DNA of 5,768 nucleotides from Flavobacteriaceae bacterium (GTDB taxonomy: Bacteria > Bacteroidota > Bacteroidia > Flavobacteriales > Flavobacteriaceae), in NCBI GenBank assembly GCA_002401215.1, contig NVSL01000004.1, positions 31,738-37,505 on the forward strand. Reading direction: 5' to 3'. The stretch's first letter is position 1. Every line of letters begins with the position of its first letter. A program made the position numbers and the translations under genes. Shown piece by piece: positions 1-5,768 of the stretch. Below the pieces are notes generated by a model. That model saw only the letters and a list, made by a program, of their open reading frames with translations. It was not told where the DNA came from and did not search any database.

Positions 1-2018
1 GTATTGTTTGTTGATGCAATATCTGACAACCCCATTGTGATGTCGTTTGGAGTGTTTACAGTTTTAGACTGCTTTTGACTTAAATCTGAATCATCATCTC
101 GTCCAATACCTGCAATGTCATGATTATAGCCTAAATTTACTGATTGATCCCAAATTACAGAACCATTTGAGTCTACATAATCTTGGCTTGTACCATTAAC
201 CCCTAAGGTAATTCCATATTTTATTGCTAAATATGATTGAATTCTATTGCGTTCATCTGTCAAACTTGCATCATCTTTACGAGAAGAAAAAGTAATGATT
301 TCTGCAATTCTTGCATTTGTACTGGCTTCCCAACCTTCACTACGTCCAATCCAATATTGTGAATCATTTACGTTTGAAAAATCTGGTAAATCGTTTTGAT
401 CCGTTTCAATATCATTAGCATTATAATATAACTCTTGTTGGGTAAGTGCGGTGTTATTTCTTGCATTTATGATTCCAACATTATTATAAGTGTTTCCAGT
501 TCCTATTTCAGCTACTCCATATCCGTTACCACTAGAAGTTGTACCAACGGCATAACATAAAATTTCGCCAGAAAAACGTGCGGTGTAATACCCTGCACCT
601 ATTCCTGTTGCATCTGTTTCATTAGTCCCTGGGTTTTCATCTCCACAAAAAATATCCATGAAACCAAAATTATTAGAAATAGGAGTGTCATCAGGGATAA
701 TTACAACAAATATATCTTGTGTAAACATTCCACTAGCGCCTTCTAAAAATTGAGTGGAAGTATCGTCATATGAATAATCTGAATCTAATGTATAAGTTCC
801 ATAAGAATTGTCAAACTCTACAACAGGATTGAAGTTTACATTTTTAGATGGGTTATCTCTATAAGTTGGTTCATGTCCTGCAATGTTTACTGTGGCGTTT
901 GCACCTCGTCCTTGATCTAACCAAAGGTTTATGCTTTGCCCATCGGTATAAGATAATCCTTTTGTTGATTTTAACCAAAGTTCTAAATCTGCTGTAACCC
1001 CACCAGGGCCTTCAGTTAAAGGCGCAACTCCTACACCTTGTATTGTAAAAGTATATGGGTTTTCATTTGAATCGTTGTTATCTATAGAAACTACCGCTTG
1101 TACTGTTCCGTTTGCTGAAGGGGTAAAACGAACTACAAAAGTGAGGTCTGTACCTCCATTAATAATACTTGAAGCGCTTGGTTGTGTTAAAATTGTAAAA
1201 GAAACATCTCCACTTATCGCTACTATTGGTGTCCCTAATAAATTCAATACTGCTGTTCCACTATTTTGAATTGTAAAGGTTTTATCTATAGTCCCAGGTA
1301 CACCTATTGATCCAAAATCAGTATCATCAATTGTGGTAGGGGTTGTATCTCCATCTATAATAGTGTTTCCTAAGCCTAGTATATTTATTTCTGGGGCTGG
1401 GGTGCTAGAAACTATTTCTAAAGAGTAGTCTTCAACTTCTCCATCAAATCCAGTTTCACAACTATTTGGGTTTGAGTTATATTTTGCTGAAACCCTCATT
1501 CTTGTTGTACCTAATGTTGCTGTTGGTGGAATTGTAATGATTAGTGGAGCGTTTGATGTAGCTCCATCTGAAACATTAATTGCATTTCCCATATCGTAGG
1601 TTTCTCCGGGATCATTAAAATCACCATCCTGATTCCAATCAATCCAAACAAATGCATCAACTCTATAATTTCCATCAGTATCAACATTAACAGTAATATT
1701 ATATGGTGATCCTTGTATTAATGTTGTTGAAATTGAAGTAAAGTCTTCATAGGCATTATCATTGTTTATTTGATCTGCATTATTAATTGTATTGAATGAA
1801 ACTAGAGTAACTCCTGTATTGTATGTAGTATTTCCATTTGAAGTACAATAAGTAGCATAAGTAACTGCACTCAGTGTAATAAAACTGTCAGAGGTTGTAT
1901 TACTATATCTATTCGTTTTTGAAGTATCAATAATTGTTCGTGAAAATCCACTTGAAAAAACAAGTAAAAAAAAACAAAATGAAATAATTCTTTTTAAATG
2001 TGGGGTTTTAAAAGTCAT
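1..2018 (-). CDS. Large exported protein, GEVED + choice-of-anchor D + LamG/DUF8202-like (3' end off window)
   Basis: This reading frame starts at ATG 2018-2016 and stays open to the window edge, giving 672 codons without a stop, so the C-terminus is missing. Residues 1-27 form a signal peptide: basic start (K4, K9, R10), then a hydrophobic core IISFCFFLLVF. About 57-203 is a GEVED domain, with YCTSNGN at its start, a calcium-loop-like DWNQDGD at 127-133 and GEVEDY at 193-198. About 209-330 resembles the immunoglobulin-like choice-of-anchor D (HYDIN/ASPM-type) domain, with FGSIGVPGT and FTIQNSGTAVLNL. From 342 there is a LamG-like region beginning ADLELWLK, then RIAEIITFSSR and RIQSYLAIKYGITL (570-605) and DIAGIGRDD (634-642), as I recall for the DUF8202 family. 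No catalytic motif is visible. Such Flavobacteriia proteins are usually surface adhesin-like and end in a T9SS tail, but that end is not seen here. The start is supported because no other ATG lies between it and the in-frame stop at 2105-2103. Confidence 0.93.
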   Translation of the reverse strand, partial: MTFKTPHLKRIISFCFFLLVFSSGFSRTIIDTSKTNRYSNTTSDSFITLSAVTYATYCTSNGNTTYNTGVTLVSFNTINNADQINNDNAYEDFTSISTTLIQGSPYNITVNVDTDGNYRVDAFVWIDWNQDGDFNDPGETYDMGNAINVSDGATSNAPLIITIPPTATLGTTRMRVSAKYNSNPNSCETGFDGEVEDYSLEIVSSTPAPEINILGLGNTIIDGDTTPTTIDDTDFGSIGVPGTIDKTFTIQNSGTAVLNLLGTPIVAISGDVSFTILTQPSASSIINGGTDLTFVVRFTPSANGTVQAVVSIDNNDSNENPYTFTIQGVGVAPLTEGPGGVTADLELWLKSTKGLSYTDGQSINLWLDQGRGANATVNIAGHEPTYRDNPSKNVNFNPVVEFDNSYGTYTLDSDYSYDDTSTQFLEGASGMFTQDIFVVIIPDDTPISNNFGFMDIFCGDENPGTNETDATGIGAGYYTARFSGEILCYAVGTTSSGNGYGVAEIGTGNTYNNVGIINARNNTALTQQELYYNANDIETDQNDLPDFSNVNDSQYWIGRSEGWEASTNARIAEIITFSSRKDDASLTDERNRIQSYLAIKYGITLGVNGTSQDYVDSNGSVIWDQSVNLGYNHDIAGIGRDDDSDLSQKQSKTVNTPNDITMGLSDIASTNN

Positions 2019-2030
2019 AATATGTGGGGT
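2019..2030 (-). promoter_or_regulatory. ACCCCA leader motif before the GEVED/DUF8202-like gene
   Basis: The twelve bases directly before the ATG read ACCCCACATATT. They share ACCCCA and the final TT, at identical distance from ATG, with the leader of the carboxypeptidase gene and of the small intergenic ORF. The element is C-rich, so it is not a Shine-Dalgarno sequence. Its role is unknown; a part in translation initiation or mRNA control is inference. The nine bases ACCCCACAT recur inside the coding sequence 24 nt further on (2006-1998). Confidence 0.4.
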
Positions 2031-2075
2031 ATATAGGATAAAATTATACTCTTTTATAAAAAGTAAAAATTTATA

Positions 2076-2107
2076 CAAATGTGTTGTCTGTAATTTTCTA
2101 AATCAAT
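2076..2107 (-). promoter_or_regulatory. Weak Bacteroidota-type promoter candidate for the GEVED/DUF8202-like gene
   Basis: On the minus strand ATTG (2107-2104) is followed after 20 bases by CACATTTG (2083-2076). The Bacteroidota primary sigma-factor consensus is roughly TTTG, about 19-20 bases, then TAnnTTTG, so the -7 box has one mismatch and the -33 box is partial. It would start transcription some 50 bases before the ATG. A separate promoter is expected because a terminator lies upstream. AT-rich DNA yields such matches easily, so this is only a candidate. Confidence 0.22.
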
Positions 2108-2158
2108 AAATATTTGTTTTACTGTTGGGTTTTACAAAGAGTTTGTTCTTTATTCTTC

Positions 2159-2187
2159 TATCAAATTGGGTCTTTCTGTTATCAAAT
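2159..2187. repeat. Direct repeat of ATTTGATA, 21-bp period
   Basis: TATCAAAT occurs on the plus strand at 2159-2166 and again at 2180-2187, which is ATTTGATA on the minus strand. The copies start exactly 21 bp apart, about two helical turns, so a protein could contact both on one DNA face. Extending each copy by six bases (2153-2166 and 2174-2187) gives 12 matches of 14. It lies about 140-170 bp upstream of the gene starting at 2018. An operator role is inference, and chance is a real alternative in AT-rich DNA. Confidence 0.3.
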
Positions 2188-2223
2188 CAATTTTTTAAAA
2201 TATCTGTAAGAATTAAAACAACG

Positions 2224-2334
2224 TTAATTATGCCAAAAATTGACAAGCCTTAATACATGTTTTCTTTTAAATTGAGATGTAAATTGAGTTCCTGCGAGAG
2301 GGTTTGAATGTAGTTCTGTTCTTATTCTTTTCAT
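2224..2334 (-). CDS. Possible small protein, 36 aa, unrecognised
   Basis: A minus-strand frame runs from ATG 2334-2332 to TAA 2226-2224 and encodes 36 residues beginning MKRIRTELHSNPLAG and ending VLRLVNFWHN. The product is basic (several Lys and Arg), has no signal peptide or membrane segment, and I do not recognise a family. Two things favour it: the twelve bases before its ATG are ACCCCACTAGTT, matching the leaders of both neighbouring large genes, and it sits in the same orientation between the upstream terminator and the downstream gene. Against it, an ORF of this length can arise by chance, and no promoter is obvious between the terminator and its start. It could also be a leader ORF or the relic of a longer gene. 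Confidence 0.3.
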   Translation of the reverse strand: MKRIRTELHSNPLAGTQFTSQFKRKHVLRLVNFWHN

Positions 2335-2346
2335 AACTAGTGGGGT
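2335..2346 (-). promoter_or_regulatory. ACCCCA leader motif before the 36-codon ORF
   Basis: ACCCCACTAGTT lies directly before the ATG of the small ORF and shares ACCCCA, the final TT and the exact spacing with the leaders at 4952-4963 and 2019-2030. It is the main reason for listing the small ORF. Its function is unknown. Confidence 0.3.
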
Positions 2347-2409
2347 TATTATGAATTAAAAATTAATTATTTTTAGTAGGAATAAAAAATCATTAGGAAG
2401 TAAAGATAT

Positions 2410-2451
2410 AAAAAAAAACGAAACTACCAATTTATGGCAGTTTCGTTTTTT
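2410..2451 (-). terminator. Intrinsic terminator after the carboxypeptidase gene
   Basis: Arms 2451-2436 and 2428-2413 form a 16-bp stem around a 7-base loop (2435-2429). The minus-strand transcript then has a U run over 2418-2410, part of which is inside the stem. The stem begins 25 bases after the last base of the carboxypeptidase stop codon. The one imperfect position is a G-U wobble in the minus-strand RNA but an A-C mismatch in a plus-strand RNA, so the hairpin is better built for the minus-strand operon. It should end transcription of the two-gene unit 5768-2477 and separate it from the gene at 2018-1. Confidence 0.9.
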
Positions 2452-2476
2452 GCATATAAAATTAATTATGAGACTG

Positions 2477-4951
2477 TTACTCGATAATTATTTTTTTAGT
2501 AATAACACCTCTATCGGTATTTATTGTTAAGAAATACATCCCTGAATTTAACAAACTAACGTCTAGCTTGTTATTTGAATTAATAAATTTATTAGACAAA
2601 ATTGTTTTTCCAAGAATATTTGATAATTTATACTCAAGCAATTTAATCTCGTTTGAAACTCTAATAAATAATTGATCTTTTACTGGGTTAGGATATATGC
2701 TAATTGAGTTTAAAGTTTGAGTATCTTCTATTGCTAAAGGAAGCACTATATTTACTGTATAATCCTCTACTTCGCCAAAACTAAACGTTTCACAAGATGT
2801 CGGTATTCCATTATATTTCATAGAAACTCTCATTCTAGTTGAACCTAAAGTCGCGGTTCCCGGAATGCTAAAAGCTCCTCCAACAGGGGTTGCTGTTGTC
2901 GCAGCTTGTGACCAAACTTGTTCTCCTACATCAGCAAAATCACCATCTTGATTGTAATCAATCCAAACCGAATATCCTTCTGGAAAAGCGGATCCTGTCC
3001 AGGTTGGAGTTATTGTAATAGTTGGTGATGTTCCTAATACCAAATCTGTAATATTAGCAGTAAAATCAACATACCCAACACCTCCAGAAGTATTATTTAT
3101 TGTTTCTATTTGTACAGTACCAATATATTCATCTGCAACACTATTTCCATTAGAAGCACAATAACTAACTGCTAATGTTGTAAAAGTTGAAGATACGCTA
3201 TAACTAGATGTCGTTGCGTTACAAACACTTCTAATTTGATATTCATACGTTGTGTTTAATATTAAGCCTGTTAAATCTAAAGACGCAGATACAGAGGTTG
3301 TGTTGGTCCAAGTTGATGAACCGTTTACTCGATATCTAATATCATATCCTGTTCCGCCATTTGCACTTGACCAGTTTAATGTTGCTGATGAAATGGTAAT
3401 ACTGGATGCAGATAAACTACTAGGAACAGATGGAGGAACTGGTGTTAAAAACACATCTGCTAAATTAATTGTTTGATAATCTGCAATTGTTTGGTTTGTT
3501 AATGTATAGGGTTGGTAACAGTCTGCTTCAAATAAAATATCATAGGTTCCTGCGTTTATTGGTCTGTAATAATCTCCTAAAGGTAATTCTGTTTCAACCC
3601 AAGAGCCCAGAGCATCGTGTCCAACCAAAGTTATTTTTGCTTTAATTGGGTTTAAGGTATTTGCATCTTTAACCAAACCTGTAAAACCATAGGTGCCCTG
3701 TATTAAAAATTCAATATATGCTTCTTGATTATAGTTCCAATAATCCAATACATTTGATGGTGTTTTATTTGCAAATGGTCCACTTAGTTCTATTGTAATT
3801 TCTTTCACATGCTTTTCATAATTCATATAATCTTGTCTTCCTCCAAAAACTTCGTACCAATCATTACCATTTGTCACTCCCGGCCAAACATAGTTTGTAA
3901 ACGTATCGTCCATATAGCCATTAGGACTATTGTTTTGGCAATTAACTGCATATTCTTTACTAATTAAAAAATACCAATCATCATCTGGATGTCTCACAGA
4001 AGTATTATCCCAAGGATAGTTAATAACTTCGGCACCTCCATGAAAATTTGCTGCAACTACAAAATGATAATTATCTGCCAATGTCATAAAATTTTGTGTT
4101 TCTATCTCATAAGAAACCCAATCAGGGTGATTACCAATAACGTTATCTGGGTAATTTCTATTTAAATCGACATTATTTGCATTTCGTCTTCGTGAACTAG
4201 TAACAGATGAGTTGTCATTACTTAACCAATATGTAGCATCGGGATTTGCCATTGGATTGATCCAAACTTCTGAATTATCTAGTAAATTTTTAACGCGTGT
4301 ATGGTCTGCATGACCTGTATCATTATATGCGGTAATAAAATAATCTATCAAGTTTAACATTGATGGAAAACCTGCTATTTCATCACCATGCATTGAAGAG
4401 GTGTACATTACTCTTGGTTCTTGCTCTCGCGTAGAAACATTGTCTGATAATTTGATAAATAATAATCGCTTATCTCCTTGAACCGTTCCTCCTATATCTA
4501 CCAATTCAGCAATTAATGGATTGTCTGTTGCAAAAGCGGTCATTTGAGCTTCGTATTGCGCATAGGTTGGATATGCAGATAATGGAAAAGTTAATGGGTA
4601 TGCCAGTACTCTGCTTTGAGCATTTTCATGAATAGACGCATCGTACATCTGAATCTGTTTCGGTTCATTTTTTTCAGAATCTACAGTATAAGACAATCCA
4701 AAATCTAAAAATTTCTGGAATTCTTTTTTATTTACATTCGCAGTTATAGTTAATGGATTTCTTAGGTCTTGTCCGTGTTCAAAAGAAATCATTGAAGCAA
4801 GTTTCTGTATTTCTCCAATATTATTGGCGGTAAATGTAAAGACCAATTCGCCTCTTTCATTTAAGTACTTTTCGGCTTTTTGTTTTTCAGTTTGCGAAAA
4901 GGTAATAATCGAACTTATCAAAAAGACAAGCAATAGTAGGGGTTTTTTCAT
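2477..4951 (-). CDS. Secreted M14 zinc carboxypeptidase with FnIII, GEVED and T9SS type A tail
   Basis: This 824-residue metallocarboxypeptidase removes C-terminal residues from peptides outside the cell. Residues 1-20 (MKKPLLLLVFLISSIITFSQ) are a signal peptide and about 21-120 a likely pro-region. The M14 domain, about 125-418, has all expected residues: zinc ligands in HGDE (H188, E191) and FHGG (H304), substrate-binding N264 and R265 in DLNRNYP, a probable catalytic Tyr378 in QDYMNY, and the general base E388 in ITIELS. About 421-503 is a carboxypeptidase regulatory (transthyretin-like) domain, the layout of the M14B (carboxypeptidase N/E/D) group. About 507-593 is fibronectin type III, 597-737 GEVED with DYNQDGD at 665-671, and 750-824 a T9SS type A tail with YPNP at 753-756, ending KKIIIE. 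Basic-residue specificity cannot be confirmed from sequence. It starts 24 nt after the upstream gene, so co-transcription is likely, and a terminator follows. The start gives a clean signal peptide. Confidence 0.97.
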   Translation of the reverse strand: MKKPLLLLVFLISSIITFSQTEKQKAEKYLNERGELVFTFTANNIGEIQKLASMISFEHGQDLRNPLTITANVNKKEFQKFLDFGLSYTVDSEKNEPKQIQMYDASIHENAQSRVLAYPLTFPLSAYPTYAQYEAQMTAFATDNPLIAELVDIGGTVQGDKRLLFIKLSDNVSTREQEPRVMYTSSMHGDEIAGFPSMLNLIDYFITAYNDTGHADHTRVKNLLDNSEVWINPMANPDATYWLSNDNSSVTSSRRRNANNVDLNRNYPDNVIGNHPDWVSYEIETQNFMTLADNYHFVVAANFHGGAEVINYPWDNTSVRHPDDDWYFLISKEYAVNCQNNSPNGYMDDTFTNYVWPGVTNGNDWYEVFGGRQDYMNYEKHVKEITIELSGPFANKTPSNVLDYWNYNQEAYIEFLIQGTYGFTGLVKDANTLNPIKAKITLVGHDALGSWVETELPLGDYYRPINAGTYDILFEADCYQPYTLTNQTIADYQTINLADVFLTPVPPSVPSSLSASSITISSATLNWSSANGGTGYDIRYRVNGSSTWTNTTSVSASLDLTGLILNTTYEYQIRSVCNATTSSYSVSSTFTTLAVSYCASNGNSVADEYIGTVQIETINNTSGGVGYVDFTANITDLVLGTSPTITITPTWTGSAFPEGYSVWIDYNQDGDFADVGEQVWSQAATTATPVGGAFSIPGTATLGSTRMRVSMKYNGIPTSCETFSFGEVEDYTVNIVLPLAIEDTQTLNSISIYPNPVKDQLFIRVSNEIKLLEYKLSNILGKTILSNKFINSNNKLDVSLLNSGMYFLTINTDRGVITKKIIIE

Positions 4952-4963
4952 AATTTTTGGGGT
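4952..4963 (-). promoter_or_regulatory. ACCCCA leader motif before the carboxypeptidase gene
   Basis: ACCCCAAAAATT directly precedes the carboxypeptidase ATG and fills half of the 24-nt gap after the upstream stop codon. The spacing and the ACCCCA...TT frame match the leaders at 2019-2030 and 2335-2346. No Shine-Dalgarno-like sequence is present, as usual in Flavobacteriia, where A-rich unstructured leaders are typical. Because this copy lies within a probable operon, the motif is unlikely to be only a promoter part. Confidence 0.4.
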
Positions 4964-4975
4964 TCGTTAATTTTC

Positions 4976-5768
4976 TTATTCAATAATTATTTTTTTGCTT
5001 ACGTTTATTTTATTTGTTTCAATTTTTATTATATAAACTCCTGTACTTATATTGTTTACAGGGAGGTTTATTTCATTGTTTGATAATCCTTTTGTCCAAA
5101 TTTTAACTGGCTGCCCTATAGTATTAAACAAAGTCACTTTGTTTATTTCGGCATCTGTAGTATTCTTAATTGTAACTGTTGAGGTTCCATTATTCATATA
5201 AGCCAAAAGACCGTTTTTAATTAAATCTTCATCTTCTACAGATAATACTTCTTGAGATCTAAATACTAAAGAGAACCTATCTTTGTAAACACCTGTATTT
5301 AAACTAATTTCAAAAGTTTGATTTTTGATATCAAAGGTTTCTCCAGATTCATTGTCTTTAATATAAAGTGCTGTTTCAGACGGAATATTTTCTAAGTCAT
5401 CAATCATTATTTTTTGGATGCCTCCATCATTATTTGCATCGATAATAATTACTAACGGAATTTCTCTCTCTTCATTAAAGTCTCCATAAGCCTGAATTAC
5501 ATAATAATTGTTATCTTGAATAAAGAATGAATCGTTTGGCAATACATCACTAGATTTACCATCATAGCCTTTATCAAAACCATCAGTTGCACCATCCATA
5601 TTAAATACTGCTGCTATTTGCCTGTGATATCCATTTGGAGATTTAAATCCTAAACGAATAATCATTTTATCATTAGCTGTAGTTTCTCTACTCATTTGCC
5701 CTTTTTGTTGTGACCCTCTAAAAAATACTGAACTAGCACCTCCTTCTTTTTCAAAAGCTCTTTGACTG
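4976..5768 (-). CDS. Secreted protein with T9SS type A sorting tail, C-terminal part (5' end off window)
   Basis: The frame is open from the window edge to the TAA at 4978-4976 and gives 263 visible residues. The Met at 5695 is internal: 24 codons precede it in frame with no stop, and no signal peptide follows it. Visible residues about 1-170 resemble the segment that precedes the sorting tail in many large Flavobacteriia surface proteins, including LGFKSPNGYHRQIAAVF (39-55), the aspartate-rich GATDGFDKGYDGKSSD (59-74) and YKDRFSLVFR (161-170). I recall the pattern but cannot name a domain or a function. About 186-263 is the T9SS type A tail, with VTLFNTIGQPVKIW, STGVYIIKIET and a final KKIIIE. 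The usual YPNP at the tail start is replaced by AYMNNG. The carboxypeptidase gene begins 24 nt downstream with no terminator between, so the two are probably co-transcribed. Confidence 0.93.
   Translation of the reverse strand, partial: SQRAFEKEGGASSVFFRGSQQKGQMSRETTANDKMIIRLGFKSPNGYHRQIAAVFNMDGATDGFDKGYDGKSSDVLPNDSFFIQDNNYYVIQAYGDFNEEREIPLVIIIDANNDGGIQKIMIDDLENIPSETALYIKDNESGETFDIKNQTFEISLNTGVYKDRFSLVFRSQEVLSVEDEDLIKNGLLAYMNNGTSTVTIKNTTDAEINKVTLFNTIGQPVKIWTKGLSNNEINLPVNNISTGVYIIKIETNKINVSKKIIIE

Larger units (their letters stand above)
2019..2476. other. 458-bp intergenic region between two exported-protein genes
   Basis: This AT-rich gap separates the carboxypeptidase stop from the start of the next gene. 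From upstream to downstream on the minus strand it contains the intrinsic terminator (2451-2410), a short quasi-palindromic A/T tract (2358-2374), the doubtful 36-codon ORF with its ACCCCA leader (2346-2224), two copies of ATTTGATA 21 bp apart, a weak promoter candidate and the leader of the next gene. No tRNA, riboswitch or mobile-element ends were recognised. Confidence 0.7.

Noticed and set aside
1075..1269. Plus-strand 64-codon frame
   Set aside because: It lies wholly antisense to the GEVED/DUF8202-like gene, has no recognisable domain and covers the well-conserved choice-of-anchor D region, so it is a shadow frame.
2132..2146. Small inverted repeat ACAAA-GAG-TTTGT
   Set aside because: Arms of only five AT-rich base pairs with a three-base loop and no U run are too weak to call a terminator or operator.
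2211..2238. Sigma-54-like promoter around TTGGCAT on the minus strand
   Set aside because: A TGGCA-like -24 element is present, but the position where the -12 GC should fall reads CG, so the essential dinucleotide is missing.
2358..2374. Quasi-palindrome of A and T
   Set aside because: It is imperfect, contains only A and T, and is expected in such AT-rich intergenic DNA, so it is not reported as an operator.
3252..3476. Plus-strand 74-codon frame
   Set aside because: It is antisense to the FnIII and regulatory-domain part of the carboxypeptidase, whose reading is unambiguous.
4976..5695. A complete 239-residue gene starting at 5695
   Set aside because: The frame continues upstream to the window edge without a stop, and the Met is not followed by a signal peptide although the protein ends in a T9SS tail. 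It is the end of a longer gene.
1..5768. CRISPR array, tRNA, rRNA or insertion-sequence ends
   Set aside because: No regularly spaced repeats, no cloverleaf-type GC-rich arms and no transposase frame were seen on either strand.

Overview
The window looks like chromosomal DNA of a Flavobacteriia-type Bacteroidota, most likely a marine Flavobacteriaceae; the species cannot be fixed from this sequence. The grounds are strongly AT-rich DNA, no Shine-Dalgarno-like purine runs before the starts, and two Type IX secretion (T9SS) type A C-terminal sorting tails. Domains typical of this phylum's secreted proteins also occur: GEVED, choice-of-anchor D, and a LamG/DUF8202-like region.

All convincing genes are on the minus strand, so the layout runs from high to low coordinates. 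(1) 5768-4976 is the C-terminal 263 residues of a secreted protein whose start lies outside the window; it ends in a T9SS tail. (2) After 24 nt comes a complete 824-residue secreted M14 zinc carboxypeptidase (4951-2477). Its modules are signal peptide, pro-region, catalytic domain, carboxypeptidase regulatory-like domain, fibronectin type III, GEVED and T9SS tail. (3) A strong intrinsic terminator (2451-2410) follows. (4) A 458-bp intergenic region (2019-2476) holds the terminator, a doubtful 36-codon ORF, an 8-bp direct repeat with 21-bp spacing and a weak promoter candidate. (5) 2018-1 is the N-terminal 672 residues of a large exported protein with GEVED, choice-of-anchor D and LamG/DUF8202-like regions. 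It runs off the window without a stop.

The first two genes probably form one transcription unit that ends at the terminator, and the third probably has its own promoter. All three products are predicted to pass the inner membrane by Sec, and at least two then leave through T9SS to the cell surface or medium. The cluster therefore reads as an exported-protein locus: one peptidase that trims peptide C-termini, plus large binding or adhesion-type proteins. No substrate or shared pathway can be read from the sequence.

The least explained signal is a short leader, ACCCCA-N4-TT, directly before the ATG of both complete gene starts and also of the small intergenic ORF. No tRNA, rRNA, insertion sequence, CRISPR array or plus-strand gene was found.
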